A stretch of DNA of 64,000 bases, taken from Riptortus pedestris. Taxonomy: Eukaryota; Arthropoda; Insecta; Hemiptera; Alydidae. This document shows, in pieces, positions 35,941 to 48,542 of this stretch. The stretch covers positions 73,433,501 to 73,497,500 of the forward strand of contig CM032232.1 in NCBI GenBank assembly GCA_019009955.1, read 5' to 3'. Every line of letters starts with the position of its first letter. The stretch's first letter is position 1. Made by a program: the position numbers and the translations under genes. The notes beneath the pieces are model-generated. The model saw nothing but the letters and a program-made list of their open reading frames with translations, did not search any database and was not told the origin of the DNA.

Positions 35941-37190
35941 ATGAACCCCGCGAGCGCGGGAAATTCAAAATTCAAACTGACGACTGAACAATTTCATTCC
36001 CCCATCGTTTGATATTTGAAATTAGTTTGAAAATTAGAGGATCCTGCTCATGGAAAAACTATGAGAATATATTCTTTGTGACAATACTATAGCCAGTTTT
36101 TTTTTTTTTTGGTTTCCAAAACACTGTTCCACTTTGAAATAGTTCCAACGTAACAAAACGTTAAAACTTTGGCTGTCTAATTATAAATAAAGGGAATAAA
36201 ATTTAAAAGTATTTTTTTTTTTATCGCTGCTCCATTGAATGTTTTTCTGAAGAAACGATGAGAAATACCTTGATACATTTTTCGCGAATCGTAGTCATTT
36301 TAAGGATTGCTGTTTCCATGCACAAAAACTGAGATCTTTTTCCCCCTCCTATTTTGGTTATTTAACTGGACTAAAATGTTTAACGATCGGTTAAGTTTAT
36401 CGTTTCATTCTGAGCACTTATATCGTTGTGCTATGTCAGTAAACATTTAATTGGCTAATAAAGTGGGTGGAAGGCCCCAATATTGGGCCGTTAAAACTGT
36501 TTTAGGTGTCTTGAGCTGAGCTTCGTTTAAGTGGGACGGTAAAGCAAGAGGTTCAAGGAGTCATCTTAGCCCGTTAAGATATAAAGTGCTGGTTTTATTT
36601 TCCAACGCTGTCTATGAGACGAAAGGTTCGCTTAATAATTTGCTCCTGGGTCATTAAGCTCAATGAATGCTCCGGGAGCGAATTCCGACGTTTCGTGCGG
36701 GTTTAATAGAGCAGTAGAGTCTTAAGTAGAATAAAATGGCTGTTTCGAGGAAAGATTGCGCTTTTTGTTTCATCTACTAAGCCGAATATATATCCGAGGG
36801 AAATGGAGCTATTCTTACTTGATTAATCTCACACAGTCACAACCTGAGATATCATTTTCCCTATGGAAAGCAATCTCGAAGTGTCATTTTCCATATGGAA
36901 AGCAATCTCATGAGCACGATTTATACGACCAATTAAACTCATACGAACAATTAAAATGTAATAGGAGTAAAATGAACAAAATGCAATATTTATAAAATTT
37001 ACTCTTCAGTGAAATAGGACAGACTTTCACAAGATGCTTAAAAAGATGAAGACAGAATTAAACTGGAAAATGTATATAGTTTTGTAAAGGACCGAAATAT
37101 ATTTTTAAGCTAAAGATTTAAGATAATCTTGAAATTATAAAGGATTTAGAGAATGCCTATAAAATCAGACTAAAAATTTAAATAACTATA
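35941..37190. other. Unassigned DNA
   Basis: Contains a palindrome CCCAATATTGGG near 36475 and a 32-bp tandem duplication at about 36853-36915 ('tcattttcc-tatggaaagc'). 36440-36720 is GC-balanced and unique in the window. No gene is supported. Confidence 0.45.
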
Positions 37191-37396
37191 CTTGGAGAGG
37201 GAAAAAGACGTCCAATTCTTCAGAAGTTTTTTATTTTAGCGTTAAGCGTTTTTGAAGACTATTGTCTCCATCTTCAGAGCTACTTGCATGAGCTCATAGG
37301 GAAAGACAGCAAGTGGCCCACTTAATAGTCTTCGAAAGCGCTTAGCGCGGAAATAAAAAACTTGTGAAGAATTGGACGTCTTTTTCCCTCTCCAAG
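37191..37396. repeat. Palindrome with 73-bp arms
   Basis: Arms 37191-37263 and 37324-37396 are inverted copies with few mismatches, separated by 60 nt. The reverse of the left arm reads CTGAAGA, a 6-bp stem GGAGAC-AATA-GTCTTC, then AAAA. The right arm has the intact GTCTTCGAAAGCGC. This looks like two head-to-head copies of one Penelope-like or LINE 3' end. Confidence 0.8.
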
Positions 37397-38953
37397 TACA
37401 CAATATTCTTCACTTCCAAGAACACAGCTGTTCAATAACTGTTGGTGTTAAACCAAAAGGTCTCTCTGGTAGTAGCTAACTTTTAACATTTAGTAATATT
37501 TATCTTTTCATTTGCCTCCAATTAAAATGACTTAAGATTAATAAACGCTGAAATATTCTCATGTATTACGCAATTCTGTATGTTTGGGTTTTCAAGACTG
37601 CCCATCCCTGCAAATTTTGATACTACCTGTTATGGAATAATTTGGATTTCAGGATTTCAGACACTACACCAATGAGGAGCAACTAATGTTTATTCAATTC
37701 AGGTTCCTGGTTTTGACACATCATGATTTCACTGATTAAACTTTAACATAACTGATGTTATGTAACATCACCTAAGTTCTCAGGATGAATAACTGGATTT
37801 TAAGCTGTGCCATAGACATTATTATATCAATGCTCTCTCTGAAAATCTTTTTTCTTTGCCTTGAATTTACATTGTCGTTCTTGCTGTTGCAGTAAACCAA
37901 GGATGTAGCTACGTTACGTGGCTTTTATATAATCAGCACTCTAACTTAAAGAAACGGTTAAAAATATCTCTATACCTGAAACCTTTTCTTCTAGTCAATC
38001 GACACGTTTATAATACACAGAATAAAGCAGATGATTCGAGCAGAATTATTACACATGGAGTTGCAATATATTATAAATTGAATACCTTTTGAATCGACTG
38101 GATAGGAACGAACAATAAAGAGAGAAATGAGACATGAGATGTGGCAAAAAAATGTCAAACCCACTCTTTGTGTTCTCAAAGTACAAAGCTGAAATACTAA
38201 AACAGATTTAATTTATTTTCTACAAAATACAAGTCATTCACTGAATTATTTTGTCCAGGTTAAAGCTCAAAAGAAAAATAGGGAACACTTTATCGTTTGA
38301 ATAACAGAAATTTTCTTTTTGAGATATAAAAATCCATATTTATTGTTTAAACATATTTCACAGTAGCAGAATGTTCAAAGGATTTAATTAATTTTATAGC
38401 ATTTACTTCATCCATATTGTTCATTCGAACTTTATATTATATTTGAAAAAATATTAACGATTTTAACATAACAATTCAATAAGGTGTTCTTTGTTAAGTC
38501 ATTCTATAAAGAGATCACGAATTCAAACGATTATATAATCTTCCATCCTCCACAAGCCAAAGTACATTCTCCTATTTACAATTCTCTCTGACATAGCTTA
38601 CTATAATAGCTTGGAGTGGAAGGTTTATCCTCTGTAATTACTTATTCAATGCACAGTGGTCTGCTGGAAATCTAACTCCAGTAATATAGCCCTGCCCATA
38701 CCTGAGCAGGTACACAACACCAGCAGCGGAAAATGTAAACTATAAATAAGGACCACGTAATAACCCTCTTTATTCACGTAATTTATAATTGCTGTTATCT
38801 TCGACTGAATTATGGATTTCTATCCAGTTATAATCACTCACATATTCCATCAGTTGGTTAGTTCATGACTGCAGGCTGACATTCAGTGGTGCTACCTAGC
38901 GGTAACTGCTGAAACTATCACCTCATCCTCATCTGAAATCCTTCCTCAAGACC
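37397..38953. other. Unassigned AT-rich DNA
   Basis: No gene or repeat recognised. Confidence 0.5.
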
Positions 38954-39060
38954 CAGTGGTTCTCAAACTTTTTTGGGGTCGGAACACTTTTGGAAAGCAA
39001 AATACTTATCCTAAAATAAAATAATAAATTTATTATGTGCATTCTTTCCTAATAACCATA
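38954..39060 (+). mobile_element. hAT-type transposon terminus
   Basis: CAGTGGTTCTCAAACTTTTT at 38954 is the characteristic terminal inverted repeat of many hAT elements. No matching AGTTTGAGAACCACTG end was found downstream, so the copy is truncated and no target duplication can be shown. Confidence 0.55.
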
Positions 39061-39084
39061 ATACGACTATAATGTTACAGTTAC

Positions 39085-39087
<3 letters not shown>

Positions 39088-39143
<56 letters not shown>
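39088..39143. repeat. (TA)n microsatellite before Helitron H6
   Basis: Pure TA tract abutting H6. Confidence 0.9.
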
Positions 39144-39147
<4 letters not shown>

Positions 39148-39960
39148 GAATGTTTGCCAGTGTGTCCTTTATAGAATCGTAAACGGCAGAACAGGATTTT
39201 ATGAAACTTGGTATGTGTAATACTACTAACCCAACTTAGGTGTTAGGCTATATTAATATTCTCCGAGACGAACAGGAGTAGGGGTTATAAGGGAGACCTG
39301 AAATTAAAAATATCGATATTTCGTTTCCTATTGGTTTTACCTGATGATTAAGATTACTTCATTATTCTGAGTGTATGTATAAAACTCTTGGATTTTAATA
39401 GGATTTGAAGTGAGGAAAAATTATTTTAGTATAACAGAAGAAATTATACAAATAGACGTATTATCGCGAGAATGTACAAATATGTTATAATCACTTCTGC
39501 CCCACCCCTGGGATTTGATGCTTATACTTTTAGTAATGCAGAGTTTTTCTCATAAATGTATAATTTAAAGGAATGATCACTGGAGAGGTACGCTCAGGTA
39601 TTTCTGGAATTTATTAACTCTGCACCGTTAATATATGTTATACTTGACTGAACATGCTATGCGCCATTAAGAATATACAGTTCATTTTCCAAACGTACAA
39701 ACGAGTATTTTTAATGGTGGTTATTACGTATATAAAACAGCTGACACACTTTTGAGGAAATCAACGTTTATTCATAGATGGTTCGGAATGCAGAATTATT
39801 TTTATGATTATGAATAATATGGTTAATACAATAATCTATGATTATGTTATATATACAAAAAAGATACATGCACTGGAAACGGGTAATATAAAAATATTGT
39901 CTATTTTGAATTAAGTACAAACAAATACTTTTATTAACAGACCCCCGTCGCTGCATAGGC
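39144..39960 (+). mobile_element. Degraded Helitron H6 (1 unit, alternative 5' cap)
   Basis: It has the H5-type cap ('aaatgaatgtttgcc', 'gtcctttatagaatcgtaaacgg') and one unit start near 39270 ('gagtaggggttataaggga'). At 39886-39945 it matches the H5 3' region ('gggtaatataaaaatattgt', 'acaaatacttttatt'). The hairpin and CTAG are missing, so the 3' end is lost. The middle is diverged. Confidence 0.65.
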
Positions 39961-41613
39961 TGAGAATCCTGTTTCGCACAAATATGTTGTTGGGAACGGG
40001 GAAAGAACATTCAGTGCCATTTAGGCAAGCATTAGATATTCATCATGGACTCTTCACCTAAAATTGTTGTGAGGCGTCTTTTTGAACAGTGATTCCATAG
40101 TTGTGTCTGATGCGATTTCTAAATAAGTTTCATATATATCGTTGGATATACTCGTACTTTCGGGCTTTTGCCCGAAAGTAGGGTTGGGTGAATAGGGATC
40201 TTGAATCCATGAATACATTTTCATTTTCGTATTCAGTTCTTTGGGGAAATAAGTCTCAAAAGGTGAAAAGGTTTCGCGGAACCCTAGGGTTATGGCCGAT
40301 TTACACTAATAATATATTTGAAACTTGATCGTATATTTTTCACTACTGTTCTAGTCTCCACTTCACCTTACAGTATACGTGTACTACTTACTCTGTCCCC
40401 TTCGTAGCTTGTAAGTTTCAAGTGTAATAGTAACTCAATTTTATATGTTATTTTAGTTCTTGGTAGAGCATGTGGAAAGCAATAATTAATTTTCTGCCAA
40501 GTAACTGAAAATGTTGGGGATTCCTTAAACATGGAGAAACTGGGAACTGCTATGAAATATCTACTAACAGCCCTTTAAGGCAAGAGTTCATATCAAGCGG
40601 AGCCCGCAAAGTAACTTTTACAAACGAAAACTAAAGATTATGGTCTGAAGGCAAGTTTCTCGGAAGAAAGCTTGCATATTCAAGGGAAATTACTTTGAGA
40701 AAATGTTAATCCGCTAATTATTTGAAAGTCCCAGGTTCACTTCAAGCTCCAAGAATCCTTTAACTCGTTTCAACTTAGTGTATTTTTTTTGCTCTTTCTC
40801 GAGGTATAATGTGATTAAGTTCCTTTAGAAGTTTTTAGTTATTTTCCGCAGACAGTAAGGCCAAAACCTTTCTGAAATATGAGGATTCTGGGCAGGATTA
40901 ATTCTTGTGGGATATTTATTTTACAAGCATCGGATCAATAAGAAAGAAACTCGCAGTACTTTCGTTACAGAACCTGTGGCACAGCTAGAACAAAGATGTC
41001 ATATATGACACCTACCAGCCATATGCATATTTTCCATTTTATTCTGCTCAGAATCACTCTTCTTGTCTCAAAATAACATGAAGAAAAGTTAAGAAGAATA
41101 GTGTGTTAGTGTGTGCGTGTGCTTGATAGTACCCCTCAAAAATATGCAAAAAACATATTTATAGTATAATAATATATTATGTAATATTTATTCTATGTAA
41201 TACCTTACGAAATAAATAAGCAAAGAAGCATATATACATATATTCACATATACAGTAGCATATTATTATTATACAAAAATATACTTAAGTATAAAAAATT
41301 ATTTACAAATATTAACCTACACAGTACACAAAAAGAATCAAAGGACACTCATTTATAAAGAAAATAATGCAATAAAAACATGAAACTATTCACTTTACGA
41401 TTCGTTATAGGCAAAAGATTCAGCGAAACCATAGTATACTAGGTGTTCACCGCAATTGCTACTTTGTCATATACAGCAAAGACGGGTACCTCTTCTATTT
41501 TTTTTATTATCTATAAATTACTATCACTTTCTTCCATTTGTCTTAAAAGTTCATTTCCAATCTCATCTTCAGTTTCAGTGTCATAGAAAATTCACAAAAG
41601 GGAAGTTAATCAA
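39961..41613. other. Unassigned AT-rich DNA
   Basis: No gene recognised. 'gtcatatatgacacctacc' near 40998 resembles the terminal motif of the inverted pair at 41614-41815. Confidence 0.5.
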
Positions 41614-41815
41614 CAAGGCTGTGTCAAATACGACACCAACCGGCACAAAAACTCCCCAAAAGTATGAAAAATGGTGGGGGGCAGAGCTTGCAATGGCTTT
41701 GACATGTAGTTGACTACTGGATAGGAGGGTATTAAGCACAACAGTCTTGACCTGTTTGCTACAAGCTCATGCGTGTACAACTTACTTCATAGGTGTCACG
41801 TATGACACAGCCTTG
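41614..41815. mobile_element. MITE-like inverted pair (about 202 bp)
   Basis: 24-bp ends CAAGGCTGTGTC...GACACC (41614-41637) and GGTGTC...GACACAGCCTTG (41792-41815) are inverted copies with about 20 of 24 matches. The 154-bp interior is non-coding. No clear target duplication was seen, so the superfamily is unknown. Confidence 0.6.
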
Positions 41816-44070
41816 TCGTTTAAAGGTTAAACATGGAAATCTTTTTCTGAGTATTTTGCGACTTAAAAGATTCACATATTCAAAAGTGTTTATAAAATAA
41901 AAGTAGGAAAATTGGTTAAAACCCCCATATTCTTCTAAAGGCCACGAATAATATGAGTACAGTAGTAGGAAGAAAACCCAATTAAGTTTTCTCCGGATTT
42001 ATAGAAATTTGAGGTTACATCGGTTTACTGATGTATTCATTAACGTGTGGATTGTACAGAAATGAATAAATAGTTAGCTGCATTTTTCAATGGGACAATA
42101 ACTATAGTTTAGATAATGGGTATAATGATTATAATATAATGTTGCCTAAGCATAAATGTGTTTATGTTGCTGGAACTAGTAGCGAATTTGGAAAAATTGG
42201 TATTTGTGTGAAGTTATGGGTAGATGTTCTTCATTGTGTTGTATTCACCAGAATGGGTAATCTACCGTCATTACCTCTCTCTTGTTGCCCCTCCTACAAA
42301 CTAAATGTGGTTTGTTACATGTTAAACTCTTGAACCACAGTCTCAAAAAATTATTCTACTTGCTTGTACTCACATGGAACATCGATTACATTCTGCACTT
42401 TTTACTAACTGAACATGCTTATGAATGGTATAGAGATGTCGATATTTACTTGTAAGTTCGTCATAGAAAGCATTTCCCCTTGTAGGAAAATATTGTGCCA
42501 ATGTAAAGCACTTGTCGTATTGAAATTCTTATAGTTAATCATCAGTTATTTGTCAGAAATCAGTCGTCTATTACTTAGTGAACATGTTTGGGGTAACTGG
42601 ACCAAGGGGAGTGAGTTTTGCTTCACGTAGTACTTTGTGTGTCTCAAGTCATTCCATCTCCCATTTCCGGTTGACTTCTGTCTTTTTAATTTAAAGTATC
42701 GTCTTTTGTTTCGGTGAGGGGTTTGCACAATGCATGTCAAGTTCAGTTCCTATGTTCCCGTGTTTGTGTCACATTTTTAATCAAGCATTCCATCTGTTCG
42801 AGCAGTGCAACGAATTTAACCTGAACATAACATGCTGTGATGGGACAGGCATAAGTTAATCCAGGCACGAACCAAACCAACACCAAATTCATAAACACAT
42901 GTTTGTTCACAAAATGTGGTCTGTTCCGTAATAAATGATTACTTCAGTTATTTGACAAAAGTTTTCCTATCTTCCTGATAGTGAACGAACACTGTAGGAT
43001 CCCACTATCCATACTTTCAATCCATATAAGAACCCATATTGACCACCAACGTAATATTCGTGTTGAATATTGTAGTGGTAAGGTTGAGGACACCACTCGC
43101 CCAGGTGTTTGACAATTTTTCTCTTTATTATTATTCCAAAGCACTTAGGTCTTGGGTATTTGATATCTCGAAAAGACTAAATAAAAATCCTTTGGAAATT
43201 CCTTCATAGTCTTGTCCATCTCAAAACAGCGTCTCCACTATAATATATTCTACAGTGTTCTATACATGAGACAAGAAAGCAGTCTTCCCTACAGTCAGCC
43301 CCCATTGAGGAATTAGAAATAGCTAACTTTACTGCACAAAATCAATTACCAGAGGTAGATACATATCTGCTATGATGCCCGGTTATTAGCCTTTAAATCT
43401 TGTTTAGCACTCTGTTAAAGCATGCTTGTATACATTGCTAGGTAGGCAGTCAGAAAAGACACCACATACTGTTGTAACCCAGCTACTATATTACAGCCAT
43501 CACACGAGCTATATTCAAACAAAAGTTTGCCATAACTCACTATAACCCATTGGAAGTACTTTCATTCTTGTATGTTTCGTTAGATAAGAAATGCATAATT
43601 TTAACTCATATTCATTGTCAAACCGTGACATGAACGTGAATGGAAAATCTAGTAAGACTTCAAACGCAGCTTTGACTGCATGGAAGGAAGATAACCAACT
43701 TGAAAACAAACAACAAGACTGTTCTGGGATGTATGTGAATAGCTGTAATGAATTCCACAATATAACTACACAGAGAACATTGAAACTTGGAACTAAAACA
43801 GAATTTGATTCGTAGATGAAACGTTGTTACCATGGTTCTTCATGGTACTATGCATAATTTATTTAACCCTCAAAACTTCCCATGAGATTTGACGTCACCT
43901 CTATGCTTATGGATTAAAACAAAGATTTACAGTCTTGTTTCGAATGCTTACTGAATTTGAATGTAACTTATGAGATTCGGTGACCATAAATAAATTTCAT
44001 GGTTTGATTGAATTGTTTAAATTAGGAGAGTGCATCATATAAATACGCATGTATTCGTCCTTCCTGTATG
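41816..44070. other. Unassigned DNA
   Basis: No gene or repeat recognised. Open frames are short and without motifs. Confidence 0.5.
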
Positions 44071-44214
44071 TTAGCAGATTTCCCTTAAGGGAAATCAGCT
44101 ATTGAGGTTGTACTCATGACGCGATTTTCGAACAAATTTTCTTCAAATGTCCATCGATCCTGCCTAGTAGATGACGAAAATGAGTTTCGTTCAAAATTAT
44201 AACTATATATATAT

Positions 44215-44260
<46 letters not shown>

Positions 44261-44625
44261 TGGACCATATATAAATTTTGTGTAAAAAGAAAGGGAAGAA
44301 GAAAATAAGGGGGGGGGACTAGAAGGGAGAAATTTCGAAAAATCGTGTTATCTCCATTATTATGCGTCGGACCGAAAAATTGTATATAACCAATCTCATT
44401 GCAAATGTAGTTATGTATTTTATAGTTTTCGGCCTTCAGTAAACTCCCCTCCTACTCATGTCATATTAACAATTAGTTGTTATATTATGAAGCACATTAT
44501 TTGCAGCATAAATAACAAGTATTGTTCTCATTGAACGTTTACTTTTTGAGGTAAATGCAAATACGTGGCACACGTAGGAAATCTGCTTAGTTTACGCATC
44601 CCCTGCGTGACGAACTTTTTTACAT
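44071..44625 (+). mobile_element. Family BC copy 4
   Basis: Left half from TTAGCAGATTTCCCTTAAGG, central (TA)n at 44204-44258, then a right half lacking its first roughly 60 bp. The end is GGAAATCTGCT, a near-perfect hairpin (ACGCATCCCCTGCGT) and GACGAACTTTTTT. Confidence 0.8.
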
Positions 44626-44802
44626 ACGTATCCTCACAAACTCTCTCGAAAAATGTATCACGTACTTTCGTGAGCTCTATAAACATTGTTGAAATTAAAA
44701 TTTGATGTTTTCCGAATAAATCACACATGAGCGATCAACCGCCAAACCAGAGTTGCGTCTCGAGCTTTCCTGTCCTTCATTCTAAACAGCACCATTTTAT
44801 TT

Positions 44803-44926
44803 TAGCAGATTTTCCTTAAGGGAAATCAGCTATTGAGGTCGTACTCATGACGCAATTTTCGGAAATTTTCTTCAAATGTCCATCGATCCTACCCAGTAGA
44901 TGACGAAAATCAGGTCCATTCAAAAT

Positions 44927-44973
<47 letters not shown>

Positions 44974-45738
44974 TACCGCTCTAGCGGTTGCAATTATTGT
45001 TTAATCGTTACTAAACTCGATATTTAGTCGTTTTATGTAAAAGGAAAGATCAAGTTCTTTAACGGCTGAAATCGGACCAGGAGGTTTAGAGGGGGGAGGG
45101 ATTTTCGAAAATTCGAAATATCTCTATTACTATACGTCGGAACGAAAAATTGTATGAAACCCATGTTATTACATATTAAATGTACTATAAATATTGTTAT
45201 ATGCATATATTCTCTATCTTGAATATTAACGGAGTTATATCCATTTTTCAGTTTTCAGCCTTCAGCAAACCCCCACTTCTACTCATATTACATAAACAAT
45301 ACTCGGTTATGTAATAAACCACATCATTCGAAGCTTAAATACCAAATATTGTTTTCAAGAAACATTTATTATACAAGACACATGCAAATATTTTCTGGTG
45401 ACCCCCCCTTCTTCAGTTTTTGGACTACTTAAATTTGATTGATTGAGATAAAAATCACTCTGATTCATTATAAATTACAGTACTAGCTATAGTAAATAGT
45501 TTTCAATCAAATTAATACGTTATATTCAGATATATTACAATAACTGTTTTTCTTTCCGGTAAGAAGTTGGCAGAACTTATATTTCATTGCTTTCCGTCAG
45601 GGGGTTTCTTATTACTGTTTCTATTTATTCACTTAATATTTACGGTGGTGTTGTGTTGCCGGTATGTAGATTTATCTATTGTTAAACTTCACTTGGGAAA
45701 TCTGCTTAGTTCACGCAGCCCCTGAGTGACGGACTTGT
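44803..45738 (+). mobile_element. Family BC copy 5, complete
   Basis: The best uninterrupted copy. It has TTTAGCAGATTTTCCTTAAG at the left, the (TA)n core at 44933-44968, 'ggttaccgctctagcggttgc', and 'tgggaaatctgcttagtt' near 45698. ACGCAGCCCCTGAGT forms the 3' hairpin, followed by GACGGACTTG. Confidence 0.82.
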
Positions 45739-46197
45739 TTATATTTCACTGGCATCGACTATAGACTGAGATAAACAGCCCACCGTATAATGCAACAAGG
45801 AATGGCTATAAATTTCATATGAATTGTACTATTAATCTGGAAGTACTGGACCCTGTTAACTGATTTACAGTGGCATTGTGTAACTTTGAATACCCTTTGA
45901 GTGCTCCTTATATGTATATATTGTGAAAGGCAGCCATTTGAACGGCGAGCCAAAGGCCTAAATGGAAGGGAACCGCCTTTGAAGATACAACCGAGTCTAA
46001 CTGGATTCTAGTACTCTCTGACGATACATTTCCAATATACGGATTCCTTTCTCTTTATGACACAGAGTGACATACAGCAACGCATTCTAGCTTATTACTC
46101 TACTCATGTTTAATAGTAACTCCTTCCTTATTTGCTAACCAGAGCTTTATACATACAACGGAACACGTAAACCTTTCATTATAACAAATATAAATAA
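45739..46197. other. Unassigned DNA
   Basis: No gene or repeat recognised. Confidence 0.5.
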
Positions 46198-46647
46198 AAA
46201 GGCCGTCACGCAGGGGCTGCGTAAACTAAGTAGATTTCCCGCGTGAAGTTTTACAATAGAGGAATTTCACGTGAGCCGAACGGTTACGGAAACGGCCGAA
46301 CTAGCGTTTGGCGGAAGCTCACGTTTTAGCCAAAATTAGTCGACCTCATCTCGTCCGTTATCCGCACACACTTAATAAAAATGCAAATATCTCGGTTATT
46401 ATTCAAGATAGAGAATAAATGTATATAACAACATTTATAGTAAATTTAATTTGCAATAAGATTGACTCTATAAAATTATTCGATCCAACGTTTAGTAGCC
46501 GAGATCAAGTATTCCAAAATCATTCCCTCTAACCCCCCCCCCAATCACTCGTCCGATTAACTAACTTGATCTTTATTTTTACATACAACGTTTAAATATC
46601 GAGTTTGGTAACGATCAAGCAAAAATTGCGACCGCTAGAGCGTTAAC

Positions 46648-46698
<51 letters not shown>
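46198..46698 (-). mobile_element. Family BC copy 6, right half plus TA tract
   Basis: Minus orientation. It starts AAAAAGGCCGTCACGCAGGGGC with the perfect 3' hairpin, includes 'taagtagatttcccgcg', and reaches 'gcgaccgctagagcgttaacaga' before (TA)n at 46650-46698. Its left half follows at 47032 beyond an inverted pair of family D. Confidence 0.8.
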
Positions 46699-46699
<1 letters not shown>

Positions 46700-46800
46700 T
46701 TGTGTTGTTGTTTTCGACCAGGTTAAATCTATATATGGTGTTGTTGTTTCTTGGAGTTTTGGCCAATGTTGGTGATATAATCTTAGTTTATGCCAATATT

Positions 46801-47018
46801 TCGAGAATATTTATTTTCTCTTCTTCAGGGCTATAAAAATACAGGTACTACTTTATATACGTATTGCACATTGTTATTAGACTAGAGTGTAATAGATAAA
46901 TGTAGAAATAAAATAAACACCATCAATTACACTCTTGTCTAATAACAATGTGCAATATGTATTTAAAGTAGTACCTGTATTTTTATAACCCAGAAGAAGA
47001 GAAAATAAATATTCTCGA
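46801..47018. repeat. Inverted pair of repeat family D
   Basis: Two 93-bp arms (46801-46893 and 46926-47018) face each other around 32 nt. Each carries the CAGAAGAAGAG/CTGAAGAAGAG - TATTCTC - GA hallmark of family D. A longer family D tail (46706-46800) lies outside the left arm only. The pair lies inside the TA tract of BC copy 6. Confidence 0.82.
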
Positions 47019-47031
47019 TATATATATATAT

Positions 47032-47152
47032 TTGAAAGGACCTCATTTTCATCTCCTGGGTAGGATCGATGGACATTTGAAGAAAAGTTTTGAAAATCGT
47101 GTCCTAAGTACGACCTAATAGCTGATTTCCCTTAAGGAAAATCTGTTAAAAC
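47032..47152 (-). mobile_element. Family BC copy 6, left half
   Basis: 'gaaaggacctcattttcatct', 'gggtaggatcgatggacattt', 'gctgatttcccttaagg', 'aaatctgtt'. This completes the element interrupted from 46698. Confidence 0.78.
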
Positions 47153-47413
47153 GGCTGATGGAGAATCCCCATGTTGTAGGCAGAATTACTAAATGTACAA
47201 CAAATACTACAAATATAAATGACAATAGTGGATATTTTCAATTCGCATAATTAAGATTTCTTTATATTATGATAGCACGAATCTACAAACAAAAATTGAC
47301 TACACTCTAGACCCAGAGATCAAACTATGCATTTCCGAAGGTAGCGTAGAATGTTTGTATCATTCATTGTTTCTAAGACATACTCCATCAAATCAATAGT
47401 TCAATAAAGTTGG

Positions 47414-47632
47414 TGGGGCTCAGGATAAACAAGTGAAGTAAGGCGTTTGTCTTAATATCACTTTTTAAACCTAGAGTCGTGAGTTCGATTCTAACAAGGG
47501 CAAAATGATTCTATTTAGGTACGAAGTCATTAAATAAAATTCATAGTCCCTGCTTGGTTAGAAAACGGTGGTAAACTGTGAATAGCCCGTCCCAATTAGC
47601 CTTAGTAGCACTGAGTAGAGGTTAATAATTAA
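47414..47632 (+). mobile_element. tRNA-derived SINE, copy 2
   Basis: It starts GGGGCTCAGG. The B box GAGTTCGATTCTA lies near 47470. The body ('cattaaataaaattcatagtcc', 'ggtggtaaactgtgaatagc', 'cgtcccaattagcc') matches copies 1 and 3. Confidence 0.75.
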
Positions 47633-48474
47633 CTGTTTATAATCAAAAGGTGATTTGAAAAATTTCAAAAATCGCGTCATTAGAACTACTACAAAAAATC
47701 TTTCGTATAACGGAAGGTGTAATTTGCCAGAATGTGTTTGGAGCCTCTAAACAGGTTTTCTCAAAATATAACTTACATTACTCAATTTTCATACTTCAAC
47801 GTAAATTAATTTGACACAAATAGAAACATTTTACTTCAATTTCATTTACAAGGATCGTTTTAGTGTTTACAGTATTTCTCTATGCAGGAATACTTTCTTG
47901 CCGACAGAGGCGAAAAATAAGCACGAATATTCCACGGAATAAAAGAACTTTATTAGTTAAATTTCGTCCTACTTACGGAACGAACCGAAAAAGTTGTGCT
48001 TGGAGAAATGGCACATGATGAATAAAAGGACACGTAGTGCGAACTAAAAGACGAAGTTATGGCAGAGGCGATGGGCGGCCCTAAAATATGGAAACTGGAT
48101 CTGAATAATAAGAAATGTTTATAAGGGTCGTTTCTATTTTATTCATGGCTTTTTCCCTTCACCTACTTACTACTTCTCTTTTTCCTTTCGTTCCTGCCAT
48201 TGTGAAATATTTTCCCTCCAAGAGTATTTATTCAAGGGAATAGTTTTAGCGAGTATGTAATTGACGAGGCCAACCGACGTTCGGAGTGTTTGTTTGTATG
48301 CCAGTAATTAAATAACGACGGGTAATGATTGGGTCATCGGTTTCGTGCACCATAAGCTGTAATGCCTTTGGTACTGTTATGATAAAGGAATGAGCTGCTG
48401 AGTAGTTTAGAATTGGCAGATACAAAGTCAAATGGTTCCCTTAACATGAAAACTAATGGAGACATGATAGAGAG

Positions 48475-48542
<68 letters not shown>

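Noticed and set aside
40262..40300. Second hAT end from 'ggtttcgcggaaccctagggtt'
   Set aside because: Similar to words found in some hAT elements, but no terminal CAGNGG-type end or target duplication is present.
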